From Leptolyngbya sp. FACHB-8 (GTDB taxonomy: Bacteria; Cyanobacteriota; Cyanobacteriia; Elainellales; Elainellaceae), in the NCBI RefSeq assembly GCF_014695575.1, contig NZ_JACJOO010000047.1, forward strand, positions 1 to 64,000: 64,000 nucleotides of DNA, written 5' to 3'. Below the pieces are notes generated by a model. It ran no database searches and was not told the DNA's origin. It saw only the letters and a program-made list of their open reading frames with translations. A program made the position numbers and the translations under genes. How positions within the stretch are numbered: position 1 is the stretch's first letter; each line of letters starts with the position of its first letter. Positions 36,227 through 46,213 of this stretch are shown piece by piece.

Positions 36227-38878
36227 ATGTCTACTGCCCTGCCCACTACCAACATCCCAATGCTGACTGGCTCTGAAATTCGCCAAACCTTCTTGAATTT
36301 CTACGCTGAGCGGGGGCATCAGATTCTGCCTAGTGCTTCCCTGGTGCCCGAAGATCCCACGGTGCTGCTGACCATTGCGGGGATGTTGCCGTTTAAGCCG
36401 ATTTTCCTGGGGCAGCGTACCTCCGAGTTCCCCCGAGCCACCACATCTCAGAAGTGCATTCGTACCAACGATATTGAGAATGTGGGGCGTACGGCGCGGC
36501 ACCACACCTTCTTTGAGATGCTAGGTAATTTCAGCTTTGGGGATTATTTCAAGGAGAAAGCGATCGCCTGGGCCTGGGAACTCTCCACCGACGTGTTCAA
36601 GCTTCCGGCTGATCGATTAGTGGTGAGCGTATTTGAAGACGATGACGAAGCCTTTGCTATCTGGCGCGATCAGGTTGGCGTACCTCCGCATCGCATCATT
36701 CGCATGGGAGCTGACGATAACTTCTGGGTTTCTGGCCCCACCGGCCCTTGCGGCCCCTGCTCTGAGATCTACTATGATTTCCATCCTGAGCGGGGCGATG
36801 ACCACATTGATCTGGAAGACGATACTCGCTTCATCGAGTTCTATAACCTGGTGTTCATGCAGTTCAACCGGGATGCTGCCGGGGCTCTGACTCCCCTGGC
36901 TGCGAAGAACATTGATACGGGGCTGGGTCTGGAGCGAATGGCCCAAATTCTCCAGCGCAAGCCCAATAACTACGAAACGGATCTGATCTTCCCCATTGTT
37001 GAGAAGGCAGCGGAGATCGCAGGGCTGCAATATGCGGCGTGTGATGAAACGGCCAAGGTATCCCTCAAGGTGATTGGCGATCATGTGCGCTCGGTCGTTC
37101 AGATGATTGCTGATGGCATTACCGCTTCAAACCTGGGACGGGGCTATATTCTGCGGCGCTTGATTCGGCGGGTGGTGCGCCATGGGCGTTTGCTTGGTAT
37201 TGAGCAGCCCTTTATTACTCAAGTGGCGGAGGTGGCGATCGCCCTGAGCGAAGCGCCTTACCCCAATGTGCGCCAGCGAGAAAAAGCTATCCTGAGCGAA
37301 CTGCAATTAGAAGAAGCTCGTTTCCTGGAAACGCTGGATCGGGGCGAGAAGCTATTGGCGGATATTTTGTCTCAGGTTCCGCAAGGTGGGCAGGTGTCGG
37401 GCCGTGATGCCTTCGTTCTATACGACACCTACGGCTTCCCCTTAGAGCTGACCCAGGAGATTGCCGAAGAACAGGGCCGCACTGTCGATGTCGAAGGGTT
37501 TGAAGCCGCCATGGAGGAGCAGCGCGATCGCTCCCGTGAAGCCCACGAAACCATTGACTTGACGGTGCAAGGTTCCCTCGACAAGCTGGCCGAGAACCTG
37601 CACGAAACCCAGTTTTTAGGTTACACCGAGGTCAACAGTCCTGCCGAGGTTAAATTGCTGCTGGTCGGAGGCCAACCGACTGAGGTCGCCGAGGCTGGAA
37701 CCAGCGTTCAGGTGGTGCTGGATCGCACTCCCTTTTATGCGGAGTCTGGAGGACAGATTGGCGATCGCGGCTACCTCTCAGGCGACCAGATTGTGGTGCG
37801 GGTTGAAGATGTGAAGAAGGATGGGGCGATCTTCGTTCACTTTGGCCGCGTTGAGCGGGGGACGCTGAAGACAGGCGATCGCCTCACGGCTCAGATTGAC
37901 CTGGCCTGCCGCCGTCGGGCTCAGGCTAACCATACGGCAACTCATCTGCTCCAGGCCGCTCTGAAGAAGCTAGTTGACGAGAATATCGGGCAGCAAGGCT
38001 CTCTGGTTGCCTTCGACCGTCTGCGCTTTGACTTCAACTTCAACCGTGCCCTCACCCTGGAGGAAATTGAACAGATTGAGGAACAGGTGAATGCCTGGAT
38101 CGCAGAATCCCATGGGGCGCACGTGACTGTGATGCCGTTGACGGAGGCGAAAGCCAAGGGCGCGACCGCCATGTTTGGTGAGAAGTATGGGGATGAGGTG
38201 CGCGTCATTGACTTCCCAGGTGTCTCTATGGAGTTGTGCGGGGGAACCCACGTCCACAACACCGCTGAAATCGGTCTGTTCAAGATTATTTCCGAAACGG
38301 GTGTGGCGGCTGGAATTCGCCGGATCGAGGCGGTTGCAGGTCCCGCAGTGCTGGAGTATCTGAACGTGCGCGATAAGGTGGTGCGAGAGTTGAGCGATCG
38401 CTTCAAAGCGAAGCCCGAGGAACTCACTGATCGGGTCACGGCCATTCAGGAGGAACTGAAGGCGACCCAGAAACAACTGGATGCGGCGAAGGCTGAACTG
38501 GCTCTAGCAAAATCTGACCAACTCCTCGATCAGGCAGAAACCGTCGGCTCCTTTAAGGTGCTGGTGGCAGAAATGCCCGGTGCTGATGCTGACTCCCTCA
38601 AGACCGCTGCGGAGCGTTTGCTGCAAAAGCTGGGTGAAGGGGCAGTATTCTTGGGAGCTTCCCCTGAAGCGGAAAAGGTGAACTTGATTGCAGCTTTCAG
38701 CCCTGGGGTGAACCAGAAAGGGGTACAGGCTGGTAAGTTCATTGGGGCGATCGCCAAGCTCTGCGGTGGCGGCGGCGGTGGCCGTCCTAATTTTGCCCAG
38801 GCCGGTGGGCGCGATGCCTCTAAGCTGCCTGAGGCTTTAGCCGAAGCTAAGCGCCAGCTGACAGAGCAGTTGGGTTAA
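36227..38878 (+). CDS. alaS: Alanyl-tRNA synthetase
   Basis: Charges tRNA-Ala and edits mischarged Ser/Gly. The class II catalytic core is N-terminal ([28 protein letters not shown]). The editing domain carries the zinc/editing motifs HTATHLL and CGGTHV, and a Gly-rich C-terminal C-Ala region ([16 protein letters not shown]) closes it. Start at ATG 36227 (MSTALPTT) follows an AGGAAAA ribosome site, giving 883 residues. An ATG-like start 21 bases upstream would add seven residues. A terminator follows at 38905-38951. Confidence 0.96.
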   Translation: MSTALPTTNIPMLTGSEIRQTFLNFYAERGHQILPSASLVPEDPTVLLTIAGMLPFKPIFLGQRTSEFPRATTSQKCIRTNDIENVGRTARHHTFFEMLGNFSFGDYFKEKAIAWAWELSTDVFKLPADRLVVSVFEDDDEAFAIWRDQVGVPPHRIIRMGADDNFWVSGPTGPCGPCSEIYYDFHPERGDDHIDLEDDTRFIEFYNLVFMQFNRDAAGALTPLAAKNIDTGLGLERMAQILQRKPNNYETDLIFPIVEKAAEIAGLQYAACDETAKVSLKVIGDHVRSVVQMIADGITASNLGRGYILRRLIRRVVRHGRLLGIEQPFITQVAEVAIALSEAPYPNVRQREKAILSELQLEEARFLETLDRGEKLLADILSQVPQGGQVSGRDAFVLYDTYGFPLELTQEIAEEQGRTVDVEGFEAAMEEQRDRSREAHETIDLTVQGSLDKLAENLHETQFLGYTEVNSPAEVKLLLVGGQPTEVAEAGTSVQVVLDRTPFYAESGGQIGDRGYLSGDQIVVRVEDVKKDGAIFVHFGRVERGTLKTGDRLTAQIDLACRRRAQANHTATHLLQAALKKLVDENIGQQGSLVAFDRLRFDFNFNRALTLEEIEQIEEQVNAWIAESHGAHVTVMPLTEAKAKGATAMFGEKYGDEVRVIDFPGVSMELCGGTHVHNTAEIGLFKIISETGVAAGIRRIEAVAGPAVLEYLNVRDKVVRELSDRFKAKPEELTDRVTAIQEELKATQKQLDAAKAELALAKSDQLLDQAETVGSFKVLVAEMPGADADSLKTAAERLLQKLGEGAVFLGASPEAEKVNLIAAFSPGVNQKGVQAGKFIGAIAKLCGGGGGGRPNFAQAGGRDASKLPEALAEAKRQLTEQLG

Positions 38879-38904
38879 TTTCAGACAAGAACGAGGGTAA
38901 ACAC

Positions 38905-38951
38905 ACGATAAAAAGTGGTGTAGCACAAAGCGCTGCACCACTTTTTATCGT
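38905..38951. terminator. Terminator after alaS
   Basis: Perfect 16-bp arms (38905-38920, 38936-38951) with a loop that can pair further. Outer ends are A-rich and T-rich, so it can work for alaS and for the convergent secreted-protein gene. Confidence 0.85.
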
Positions 38952-38969
38952 CAGCACAACGACACGATA

Positions 38970-39647
38970 TTAGTAAGCCTGGTCATCTGCCCAAGTGCGA
39001 AATGCTCGATAGGCCTCATTTTGAGTGGGATAGGTGTCCGTCCTACGAATTGCTGTGCAGTCATTTTGTGGCCAGTATACAAGGTAGAAGTCGTTACTCC
39101 GATCCTCCTGGATAATGTCATAGCCCCAACGAGAGCTAATTGAGCCACTGGCAACTTCGCGATCGCCCTCAGAAATTGTGTAGCACTCCGCTGCAGACTC
39201 CTGTGCTACCGCTGCTCGGGTTGTTGAGTTTGCTGTTGCCATATAACCCGGTGAAGCATTGGACTGAGAGAGACTTTGAGCTGCTCGGTCCCAGTTCAAC
39301 TCAGAATTGGAAGTTGCGGCGACCTCAGGGGTATTTGCTACAGCTAATAGGGTTTGGCACTGGGTATGTCCCGATCGATCAAAGACAGTTTGAGCAGCGC
39401 GGTAGGCTTCAAATTGACGGCGCAACTGTAGATAGGATTGGCGATCGCTCGACGACACGCTATCCTGCCCTATGATCTGACTTGTGAGCCGAATTGCCGT
39501 CGTCCAATCATTCAAACAAACAGAAGTTTGTAGGGCAGTAGTCAAATCGGATAGCGATAGATTTTGGGCCGAAACCCTAACAAAATTGCCCGGTAGCAAT
39601 CCACAGACAACGGAGAGCCCCAGGGCCAGGGAAAAATGCTTCAACAT
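38970..39647 (-). CDS. Secreted hypothetical protein
   Basis: A protein of about 225 residues with a clear signal peptide (MLKHFSLALGLSVVCGLLPG..VSAQ). The mature part has a helical N-terminal half and a C-terminal domain ending in YLVYWPQNDCTAIRRTDTYP. It has four cysteines outside the signal, which could form two disulfides in the periplasm. I chose the ATG at 39647. A GTG at 39662 would add five residues. No family is recognised. It stands alone, convergent with alaS. Confidence 0.7.
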   Translation of the reverse strand: MLKHFSLALGLSVVCGLLPGNFVRVSAQNLSLSDLTTALQTSVCLNDWTTAIRLTSQIIGQDSVSSSDRQSYLQLRRQFEAYRAAQTVFDRSGHTQCQTLLAVANTPEVAATSNSELNWDRAAQSLSQSNASPGYMATANSTTRAAVAQESAAECYTISEGDREVASGSISSRWGYDIIQEDRSNDFYLVYWPQNDCTAIRRTDTYPTQNEAYRAFRTWADDQAY

Positions 39648-39729
39648 GGTTTTGAGAGACACCCAAACAGTTCTGGCTTAGTGATGACGTGCAGCGCTGC
39701 TCAGCACAGGACAAAAATTCAAACCTTGC

Positions 39730-39784
39730 TAAAAACTGGATTTTTTTGTTGCGGCGGCTTCACCGCAACGAAAAATAGGTTTTA
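39730..39784. repeat. Imperfect inverted repeat
   Basis: Arms of about 22-25 bases around the loop CGGCTTCA, with the inner stem GTTGCGG / CCGCAAC and outer TAAAAACTGG / AGGTTTTA. It lies in the promoter region of the secreted-protein gene rather than behind a gene, so it is not an ordinary terminator. Confidence 0.5.
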
Positions 39785-39989
39785 GAGATTTTGTTTTGTA
39801 CTGAGACAGAGCACACATAATCACCTTGCTCAATTTATCGGGGAGAGAATTGAGAAAACACGGTTAGAAATACGGATTGGAAGGGTTAGAGAAAACCACA
39901 TTCAGTAGTTATTCTGATCGGGCGATCGTCGCAATGATGTGAGGGGGATAGGGGCTAAGCACTCATCCGACCCTGTTGATCTAGAGCCG

Positions 39990-40050
39990 TGGCCAGGTTC
40001 GTTAGAGCGATTACAAGCAATGCCTGTAATCGCTCTAACGAACCTGGCCA
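39990..40050. repeat. Perfect 26-bp inverted repeat upstream of trmFO
   Basis: Arms at 39990-40015 and 40025-40050 are perfectly complementary, with a 9-base loop. It ends 47 bases before the trmFO start, and both flanking genes start outward from this gap. A terminator role is therefore unlikely. It may be a small mobile palindrome or a leader structure. Confidence 0.7.
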
Positions 40051-40097
40051 TAGCCATAGGAGCTGAGCGTAAACCGTTATGCTGGATAGGTTGAGCT

Positions 40098-41507
40098 ATG
40101 GATGTAGGGGCGATCGCCCACCCAAACCCGATGGAACCGATTCATGTCATAGGTGGTGGACTGGCTGGAACCGAAGCGGCCTGGCAAATTGCGCGAGCAG
40201 GATTGCCGGTGGTGTTGCATGAAATGCGCCCTGAGCGGCAGTCTCCTGCTCACCACTCCGAGCACTTGGCCGAGTTAGTATGCAGCAACTCCTTTGGCGC
40301 GCAGGCCACAGATCGGGCCTCGGGGCTTCTGCATGAGGAGTTGCGGCGGCTCGGTTCCGTGGTGATTGCCAAGGCAGATGAGCATCAGGTGCCTGCCGGG
40401 GGTGCGCTGGCAGTCGATCGGGCCGTCTTTAGTGAAGATTTGACCACAACCCTGGCTCAGCATCCCTTGATCGAATTGCGACGGGGCGAGGTGACTCAGA
40501 TTCCAACAGAGGGAGTGGTGGTCTTGACGACGGGTCCACTCACGAGCGAAGCTCTGTCAGCAGATTTACAGCGGCTCACTGGGCAGAATTACTTGAGCTT
40601 TTTTGATGCAGCCAGCCCAATTGTCGTGGGGGAGAGCATCAATCAAGACATTGCCTTCATGGCGTCTCGCTACGACCGCGGTGAAGCGGCTTACCTCAAC
40701 TGCCCCATGAACCGGGATCAGTATCTCCACTTCTGGCAGGAGCTATGTCAGGCAGAACAGGCAGAGCTGAAGGATTTTGAGCGAGAGACCGCCAAGTTTT
40801 TTGAGGGCTGCTTGCCGATTGAGGAGATGGCAAAGCGAGGCGAGGACACCATGCGCTATGGCCCTCTAAAACCCGTGGGTCTATTTGATGCCCGCTTTGG
40901 AGATTTCAAAGACCCGGCAAACCGGGACAAGAAGCCCTATGCAGTAGTGCAGCTGCGCCAGGAGGACAAAGCTGGTCAGCTGTGGAACATGGTGGGCTTT
41001 CAGACCAACTTGCGGTGGGGCGAACAGAAGCGCGTCTTCCAGCTGATTCCTGGTCTAGAGAATGCTGAGTTCGTGCGGATGGGGGTGATGCACCGCAACA
41101 CCTTTATCAATTCACCAGAGTTGTTGAGTGCGGGTCTTCAGTTCCATCAGCGTCCAACGTTGCTAGCGGCGGGGCAATTGGTCGGAACTGAAGGATACAC
41201 GGCGGCTGTCGCAGGAGGCTGGTTAGCTGGGACTAATGCCGCTCGTGTTGCCCTGGGGCGTGAGTTGCTAACTATGCCAGTTTCCACAATGATGGGAGCA
41301 ATGTTTGACTTCATCAGCTCGGCTGAGCCAAAGCATTTTCAGCCGATGCCACCCAACTTTGGAATTCTTCCAACCCTGCCGACGAAGGTGCGGGATAAGC
41401 GAGAGCGGTATGGGCAATATCGCGATCGCTCCTTCCAAGATCTTTCTACCTGGGCCAATGCTCATGGTTTGGCATTGCGATTACCTGAGGTTGTGGCGAT
41501 CGCTTAA
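40098..41507 (+). CDS. trmFO: Folate-dependent tRNA (uracil-54-C5)-methyltransferase TrmFO
   Basis: FAD- and methylenetetrahydrofolate-dependent enzyme that makes ribothymidine at position 54 of tRNA. The FAD motif [14 protein letters not shown] is near the N terminus, followed by [26 protein letters not shown]-type sequence with a conserved Cys. The C-terminal [20 protein letters not shown] is typical. The frame opens at ATG 40098. The conserved family start is probably the ATG at 40131 ([10 protein letters not shown]). Length is 458-469 residues. A terminator lies at 41531-41580. Confidence 0.95.
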   Translation: MDVGAIAHPNPMEPIHVIGGGLAGTEAAWQIARAGLPVVLHEMRPERQSPAHHSEHLAELVCSNSFGAQATDRASGLLHEELRRLGSVVIAKADEHQVPAGGALAVDRAVFSEDLTTTLAQHPLIELRRGEVTQIPTEGVVVLTTGPLTSEALSADLQRLTGQNYLSFFDAASPIVVGESINQDIAFMASRYDRGEAAYLNCPMNRDQYLHFWQELCQAEQAELKDFERETAKFFEGCLPIEEMAKRGEDTMRYGPLKPVGLFDARFGDFKDPANRDKKPYAVVQLRQEDKAGQLWNMVGFQTNLRWGEQKRVFQLIPGLENAEFVRMGVMHRNTFINSPELLSAGLQFHQRPTLLAAGQLVGTEGYTAAVAGGWLAGTNAARVALGRELLTMPVSTMMGAMFDFISSAEPKHFQPMPPNFGILPTLPTKVRDKRERYGQYRDRSFQDLSTWANAHGLALRLPEVVAIA

Positions 41508-41530
41508 GGGACTTGCTGTCAAATGAAATC

Positions 41531-41580
41531 TCGGAGAAGGGGGTGCAGGCTTTGCCCATAGCCCCCTTCTTCGGGATTTT
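41531..41580 (+). terminator. trmFO terminator
   Basis: Arms CGGAGAAGGGGG and CCCCCTTCTTCGG (one mismatch), followed by GATTTTTATTTTT. Confidence 0.85.
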
Positions 41581-41628
41581 TATTTTTTGCTAAGCCCTAA
41601 TCGCATAGCGCTGAAAGAGACAGCCTTT

Positions 41629-41706
41629 AGACCTCCTGCGTAAATCGTTGCGCGGCTGCACCGCGCAATGATTCACGCTTTAGAAATCGATTCATGCAGG
41701 AGGTCT
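41629..41706. repeat. Nested palindromic element with AGACCTCCTGC ends
   Basis: Outer perfect 11-bp inverted ends (41629-41639, 41696-41706). An inner stem of 16 bp with two mismatches (41640-41675) surrounds the loop CTGCA. About 78 bp in all. Confidence 0.55.
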
Positions 41707-41848
41707 TTTATCTGGCAGCTAGGTAGGAACCTCTATAAAAACATCCCTTCGGCAGACCGCCCGTGGTAGGGATGCGATCCTATATGAGTAAGCAAACCTG
41801 GAGAAAATCCGGACAATAGGCTGTGGATGTCGTGCATCGAGATGCTTC

Positions 41849-43672
41849 ATGTTGAGATTTCGACCGAAACGATTCCTTGGCCTACTCTTGTTGGGGCTGG
41901 TAATGACAGGCTTGATGGGGCTGACAGGACCGCTAGCTCAAGCTCAGGTACCGCTTCCCGCCCTATCGCCGTCACCCGCGCCGAGTGAGGTATTGGGACC
42001 ACCGGACAATGTGCGCCGGGTAGGCAATGTTGAATTGGCCCCCGTCATCCTGGATGGGGAACGGTTATTTGACGTAGTCGCTCCTACAATCCTGGACCGG
42101 AATAATTTGGGGGGGCGAACCCCGGTAGAGGTGCGGGCTCAGCGCATTCGGGAGAACCTGGACTATATCCTATCGTTGAAAGAATTTTCTCTGCTCGACA
42201 ACGAGATGGAGTATGGCACTCGCTTTGATCCAAAGACCCTTGCTGTTGGGGTAGCGCCTCTCAGTGGCCAAACGGTTGTGGCTGCGAGTGATGCTGACCA
42301 TCCAGAGCCGCAAATCCTTCTGACGGTGACAGAGCAGGATGCCAACTATTACGGCCTCTCTCGTACGCAGTTGGCAGAGCGGTGGCGCGATCGCCTCCAA
42401 ACCGCTCTCCTCGACGCCTTAAAATCGCGACAACCAGAAGCCATAGCCCGCTGGGTGTGGTTAGCCCTGATTATTGTGTTGGGTCTGCTGCTACTCAGCC
42501 TGCTGGGTTTTGTGGGGGTTAAGCGGCTCAATCATCGCCGTCAGGCTTTAAAAGAACGGCAATCTGCTGCTTCGTCTCCTGTGCCACCCCAGGCACCCAC
42601 GGAAGGAGACCCCGATCCGGCATTCCTGCTAGATTTTCCTGAAACTCTGAAGCGCTACTTTGATTTGGATCAACGCTTGCGCTGGTTAGATCTGTTGCGC
42701 TGGTTGCTAATTTGGGCCGGAGTTTTGGCCTGGTTGGTGGGAATTGCCATCCTGGTGGAAGAGTTGCCGCTGATGCAGGTCACAGCCCTGGAGGTATTGC
42801 TGGCACCTCTGACCATTGTGCTGGTGTGGGGAGCTACCGGGTTAGTGAATCGGTTGGCAGACATTGGGATCAACCGTCTCATGGCGTTGTGGCGTATCCA
42901 GGGGGGTGGGGGAGATATGCAGCGGCGATCGCTCCGCATCACCACCATCACCAATGTACTGAAAGGGCTAAAAACATTTCTGGTCTACCTGCTGGCAGTA
43001 TTGATTATTCTCGAAACCCTGGGCTTTAGTACCCAGTCGGTATTGGCATTTGGGGCGATTATAGGATTTGCTGTGTCCCTGGCTTCCCAAAACCTGATCC
43101 GTGATCTCGTGAACGGCTTTCTGATTCTGCTAGAAGACCAGTACGCGATTGGGGATGTGATTTCTGTGGATAATGCCGCTGGGTTGGTTGAGAACCTGAA
43201 CCTGCGTACGACCCATCTTCGCAATGGAGAAGGGCGTTTGATTATTTTGCCCAACAGCTTGATCAACCGGGTCGAAAATCTAACTCGCTCCTGGGCTCGG
43301 GTCGATCACACGATTGAACTGGCTCTCAGCACAGATGTTAATAAAGGTTTGCAGGTGATCCGGGATGTGGCTCAGGGACTATATGACGACCCCAAATGGC
43401 AACCTTTATTGGTGGAGCCGCCGGAGGTCTTGGGTGTAGAAAATATTACGTCTACAGGCATCCTGATCCGCACCTGGATTAAGACTCAACCCTTGCAGCA
43501 ATGGGCTGTAGGCCGAGAATTTCGGTTCCGCCTGAAATTGGCTTTGGATCAGGAGAATATCTATGTGGGTAATGTGCAACAACTGCTGTTGCACTCTGGA
43601 CCCGAGGATCAGGAAGAGCTTGAGGGGGTGAATGGCGATCGCCCTCAACCCAGCTCAATATTTAAGCCTTAA
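41849..43672 (+). CDS. Mechanosensitive ion channel family protein (MscS type)
   Basis: A 607-residue membrane protein with an N-terminal signal peptide (about 1-33), a periplasmic domain (about 34-200), several membrane helices (about 205-230, 285-310, 325-345, 375-400) and the conserved MscS core. The pore-lining helix region reads VLAFGAIIGFAVSLASQNLI and is followed by RDLVNGFLILLEDQYAIGDVI. It should open on membrane tension and release solutes after osmotic downshock. It is larger than E. coli MscS, as is common in cyanobacteria. Two hairpins follow. Confidence 0.9.
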   Translation: MLRFRPKRFLGLLLLGLVMTGLMGLTGPLAQAQVPLPALSPSPAPSEVLGPPDNVRRVGNVELAPVILDGERLFDVVAPTILDRNNLGGRTPVEVRAQRIRENLDYILSLKEFSLLDNEMEYGTRFDPKTLAVGVAPLSGQTVVAASDADHPEPQILLTVTEQDANYYGLSRTQLAERWRDRLQTALLDALKSRQPEAIARWVWLALIIVLGLLLLSLLGFVGVKRLNHRRQALKERQSAASSPVPPQAPTEGDPDPAFLLDFPETLKRYFDLDQRLRWLDLLRWLLIWAGVLAWLVGIAILVEELPLMQVTALEVLLAPLTIVLVWGATGLVNRLADIGINRLMALWRIQGGGGDMQRRSLRITTITNVLKGLKTFLVYLLAVLIILETLGFSTQSVLAFGAIIGFAVSLASQNLIRDLVNGFLILLEDQYAIGDVISVDNAAGLVENLNLRTTHLRNGEGRLIILPNSLINRVENLTRSWARVDHTIELALSTDVNKGLQVIRDVAQGLYDDPKWQPLLVEPPEVLGVENITSTGILIRTWIKTQPLQQWAVGREFRFRLKLALDQENIYVGNVQQLLLHSGPEDQEELEGVNGDRPQPSSIFKP

Positions 43673-43697
43673 CCTCCACAACCTGAACTCAGCCATA

Positions 43698-43736
43698 ATT
43701 TTGATGGGGCAGCCCATTGCGTTGCCCCATCAAAAT
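43698..43736. terminator. Hairpin after the MscS-type gene
   Basis: Perfect 14-bp arms (43698-43711, 43723-43736), AT-rich outside and GC-rich inside, with an 11-base loop. Directly followed by a second stem. Confidence 0.7.
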
Positions 43737-43767
43737 CCATTTTTGCCTACGTTTCGCGCAAAAATGG
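43737..43767. terminator. Second hairpin in the convergent gap
   Basis: Arms CCATTTTTGC and GCAAAAATGG with an 11-base loop, abutting the first stem. It lies 27 bases past the end of the minus-strand pentapeptide-repeat gene. Confidence 0.6.
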
Positions 43768-43794
43768 GTAAGCAGATGCTCCCGAATTGACGTG

Positions 43795-44691
43795 TTAAAT
43801 GGCCAAAATTTCTTCGATATCTGGCGATGCTTCGTCGGAGTCGGCTACAGGGGCAGCTTCGGCATAAACTACCTGGTCAAGACTTACGCCTTCCATCATC
43901 GTCCCTTCCAGGTTGGCATCCTGTAAGTTTGCACCTTCCACTTGAGCATTCTGAAGATTAGCACCGCTTAAGTTCGCACTGTTCAGATTGGCTCTGGTCA
44001 GGTTGGCTCGCTGTAATTTTGCTCCCAACAGGTCAGCCCCACTCAGGTCGGCCCCACTCAGATTAACTTCTCCTAAATCAGCGCGATTCAGCCGGATGCC
44101 GGCCAGATTCCCTCCTGAGAGATTTGCCTGAGACAGTTTGGCTCCTATCAATCGGGCATAGCTGAGATTGGCTCCACTCAGATTGGTGGCTCTCAGATTG
44201 GCCCGGCTCAAATCAGCCCGGTTCAAGTCAGCACCACTCAACGTTGCCTGGGTTAGAGTCACGGTGCTCAGGTCGGCTCCGCTCAGGTTGGCCTGAGTAA
44301 GATTGGCCTCTGTCAAATTAGCCTGGCCCAAGTCTGAGCGGTTCAGTACCGCCTGGGAGAGGTTCGCTCCTGTTAAATCGGCCTCTCGCAGATAGCAGCC
44401 CAGGAGATTGGCCCCTTGCAGATCTGCTCCACTGAGATTCGCAGCTCCTAGCTCGGCTCCACTTAAATCAGCCTGACAGAGAGTCGCGTGCTCAAGATTG
44501 GCTCGGCTAAGATTAGCCCCCGCTAGAATGGAATCCGAAAGATTAGCCCGACTGAGATTAGCATCCTGTAAATCATTCTGGATGAGATTAATCTGGCTGA
44601 GGTCGGGAATTACGCTAGGGTTGTCGTCCCGCCAGCGGTTCCAGTGGTTGATACTTTGCCGGAGTAAGGAGAGGTGCTCTGGATTTGCCAT
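43795..44691 (-). CDS. Pentapeptide-repeat protein
   Basis: A 298-residue protein. Apart from a short N-terminal head (about 1-35) and an acidic C-terminal tail, it consists of A(N/D)LSxA-type pentapeptides (about 40 of them) that fold as a right-handed quadrilateral beta-helix. No signal peptide is seen, so it is probably cytoplasmic. Such proteins are numerous in cyanobacteria, and few have known functions. The N-terminal segment INHWNRWRDDNPSVIPDLSQ is a frequent cap in this group. Confidence 0.92.
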   Translation of the reverse strand: MANPEHLSLLRQSINHWNRWRDDNPSVIPDLSQINLIQNDLQDANLSRANLSDSILAGANLSRANLEHATLCQADLSGAELGAANLSGADLQGANLLGCYLREADLTGANLSQAVLNRSDLGQANLTEANLTQANLSGADLSTVTLTQATLSGADLNRADLSRANLRATNLSGANLSYARLIGAKLSQANLSGGNLAGIRLNRADLGEVNLSGADLSGADLLGAKLQRANLTRANLNSANLSGANLQNAQVEGANLQDANLEGTMMEGVSLDQVVYAEAAPVADSDEASPDIEEILAI

Positions 44692-44931
44692 GGCGAACGC
44701 CTGTGAAAGATATGCGAGTCTATAGGAATATATCCAGCGGTATCATTCAATCGCCAGGACACAGCGTTGATGTAACCGTTATCTGACATTTCTCGCATCT
44801 TGTCTATGGTGGGTACGTTATTCTAGCTAGGAGCCCTGCCGGGGATACTTCATCGTCGGGATGCGATGCAGCGTTTGCCTCGTCAGGAATCGATACATAA
44901 CAACACTGATGAAAGAGTTTTGGGGTTTGTC

Positions 44932-46095
44932 ATGAAACTGGCGGAGCGGGTAGATCGGGTGTCACCGTCGATGACGTTGGTCATTGATGCTAAGGCAAAG
45001 GCAATGAAGGCCGAAGGTGTCAACGTCTGTAGCTTCAGCGCCGGGGAGCCCGATTTTGATACACCAGCCCACATCGTAGAGGCCGCGAAGGCAGCCCTCG
45101 ATCAGGGCAAAACCCGTTACGGCCCCGCTGTTGGAGAACTGAAGCTGCGGGAAGCGATCGCCCAAAAGCTCCAGCGCGATAATCAACTTTGCTATGGCGT
45201 TGACAATATTCTGGTGACCAACGGTGGCAAACAATCTCTCTATAACCTGGCTCAGGTGTTTCTAGAGCCAGGCGACGAGGTGATCATTCCAGCTCCCTAC
45301 TGGGTCAGTTATCCCGAAATGGTGAAGCTGGCCGGAGCTACCCCTGTCATTGTTTCCACCACTGTGGAACAAAACTTTAAAATAACACCGGAGCAATTGC
45401 GGCAGGCTATTACTCCCAAGACAAAGTTGTTTGTTTTCAACTCACCCTCAAATCCGACCGGGATGGTTTATACGCCCGAGGAGGTGAAGGCGATCGCCCA
45501 GGTGATTGTCGATGCGAACATCTATGTTGTCGCTGACGAAATCTACGAAAAAATTCTCTACGATGGAGCCACTCACCTCAGCATGGGTGCCGTTGGGCCA
45601 GAAATTTACGAACGTACCATTGTCAGCAGCGGTTTTGCTAAAACCTATGCCATGACGGGCTGGCGCATCGGTTTTCTGGCAGGGCCACAACCTCTGATTA
45701 AAGCGGCTACGAAGCTCCAAAGTCATTCCACATCGAATGTGTGTACGTTTGCTCAGTATGGGGCGATCGCTGCTTACGACGGTCCTCAGGACTGTGTTCA
45801 GACCATGTTGACAGCCTTTGCAAAGCGTCGTGAAGTCATGCATGAACGGCTCAATGCAATGCCCGGTCTGACCTGCTTAAAACCAGATGGCGCATTCTAT
45901 ATGCTGCCCAGCATTCGAGACACCGGAATGACCTCTCTCGACTTCTGCAACGCTCTTTTAGATGAATATCAGGTCGCTGCGGTACCGGGGATTGCGTTTG
46001 GGGCAGACGATTGCATTCGTTTATCCTATGCAACCAGCATGGAGATGATCGAAGAGGGGATGGATAGGCTATCCAAGTTTTTGCATAAGCTCTAA
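44932..46095 (+). CDS. PLP-dependent aspartate aminotransferase (AspC, class I fold)
   Basis: Transfers amino groups between aspartate and 2-oxoglutarate, and related enzymes also act on prephenate or aromatic acids. The PLP lysine is K237 in [14 protein letters not shown]. The substrate-binding Arg is in [11 protein letters not shown] near the C terminus, and the NSPSNPTG motif is intact. Start at ATG 44932 ([13 protein letters not shown]) gives 387 residues, the usual family N terminus. An upstream frame from 44866 is not needed. A strong terminator follows at 46102-46130. Confidence 0.92.
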   Translation: MKLAERVDRVSPSMTLVIDAKAKAMKAEGVNVCSFSAGEPDFDTPAHIVEAAKAALDQGKTRYGPAVGELKLREAIAQKLQRDNQLCYGVDNILVTNGGKQSLYNLAQVFLEPGDEVIIPAPYWVSYPEMVKLAGATPVIVSTTVEQNFKITPEQLRQAITPKTKLFVFNSPSNPTGMVYTPEEVKAIAQVIVDANIYVVADEIYEKILYDGATHLSMGAVGPEIYERTIVSSGFAKTYAMTGWRIGFLAGPQPLIKAATKLQSHSTSNVCTFAQYGAIAAYDGPQDCVQTMLTAFAKRREVMHERLNAMPGLTCLKPDGAFYMLPSIRDTGMTSLDFCNALLDEYQVAAVPGIAFGADDCIRLSYATSMEMIEEGMDRLSKFLHKL

Positions 46096-46101
46096 CTTTA
46101 A

Positions 46102-46130
46102 CGAGAGGGGGAGCTTGGCTCCCCCTCTCG
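46102..46130. terminator. Terminator after the aminotransferase gene
   Basis: Perfect arms CGAGAGGGGGAGC / GCTCCCCCTCTCG with a 3-base loop, followed by TTTG. Confidence 0.88.
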
Positions 46131-46133
46131 TTT

Positions 46134-46198
46134 GTTGTCCTCACACCACCGGGACATGTGTAGCTCGTGTTGTCCTCACACCACCGGGACATCTGTAG
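46134..46198. repeat. Tandem 30-bp direct repeat 3' of psbA
   Basis: Two copies of a 30-base unit containing TTGTCCTCACACCACCGGGA, at 46134-46163 and 46169-46198, differ at one base. Each can form a small TGTCC/GGGACA hairpin. A third short dyad, GACAATTTGTTGTC, follows at 46199-46212, before the psbA stop. Confidence 0.75.
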
Positions 46199-46213
46199 AC
46201 AATTTGTTGTCCG

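Larger units (their letters stand above)
39648..40097. other. Intergenic region with two inverted repeats
   Basis: About 450 bp between the divergent secreted-protein and trmFO genes. It holds an imperfect inverted repeat (39730-39784) and a perfect one (39990-40050). No coding signal. Confidence 0.5.
41508..41848. other. Intergenic region with a terminator and a palindromic element
   Basis: About 340 bp between trmFO and the mechanosensitive channel gene, holding the terminator at 41531-41580 and the nested palindrome at 41629-41706. The channel gene's promoter should lie after 41710. Confidence 0.5.

Noticed and set aside
46134-46198. A Yfr1-like small RNA, because of the CCTCACAC core
   Set aside because: The core is present, but the two flanking stems and terminator of Yfr1 are not, and the unit is tandemly duplicated.
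46134-46198. A minimal CRISPR array
   Set aside because: Only two repeat copies with a 5-base gap, far too short for spacers.
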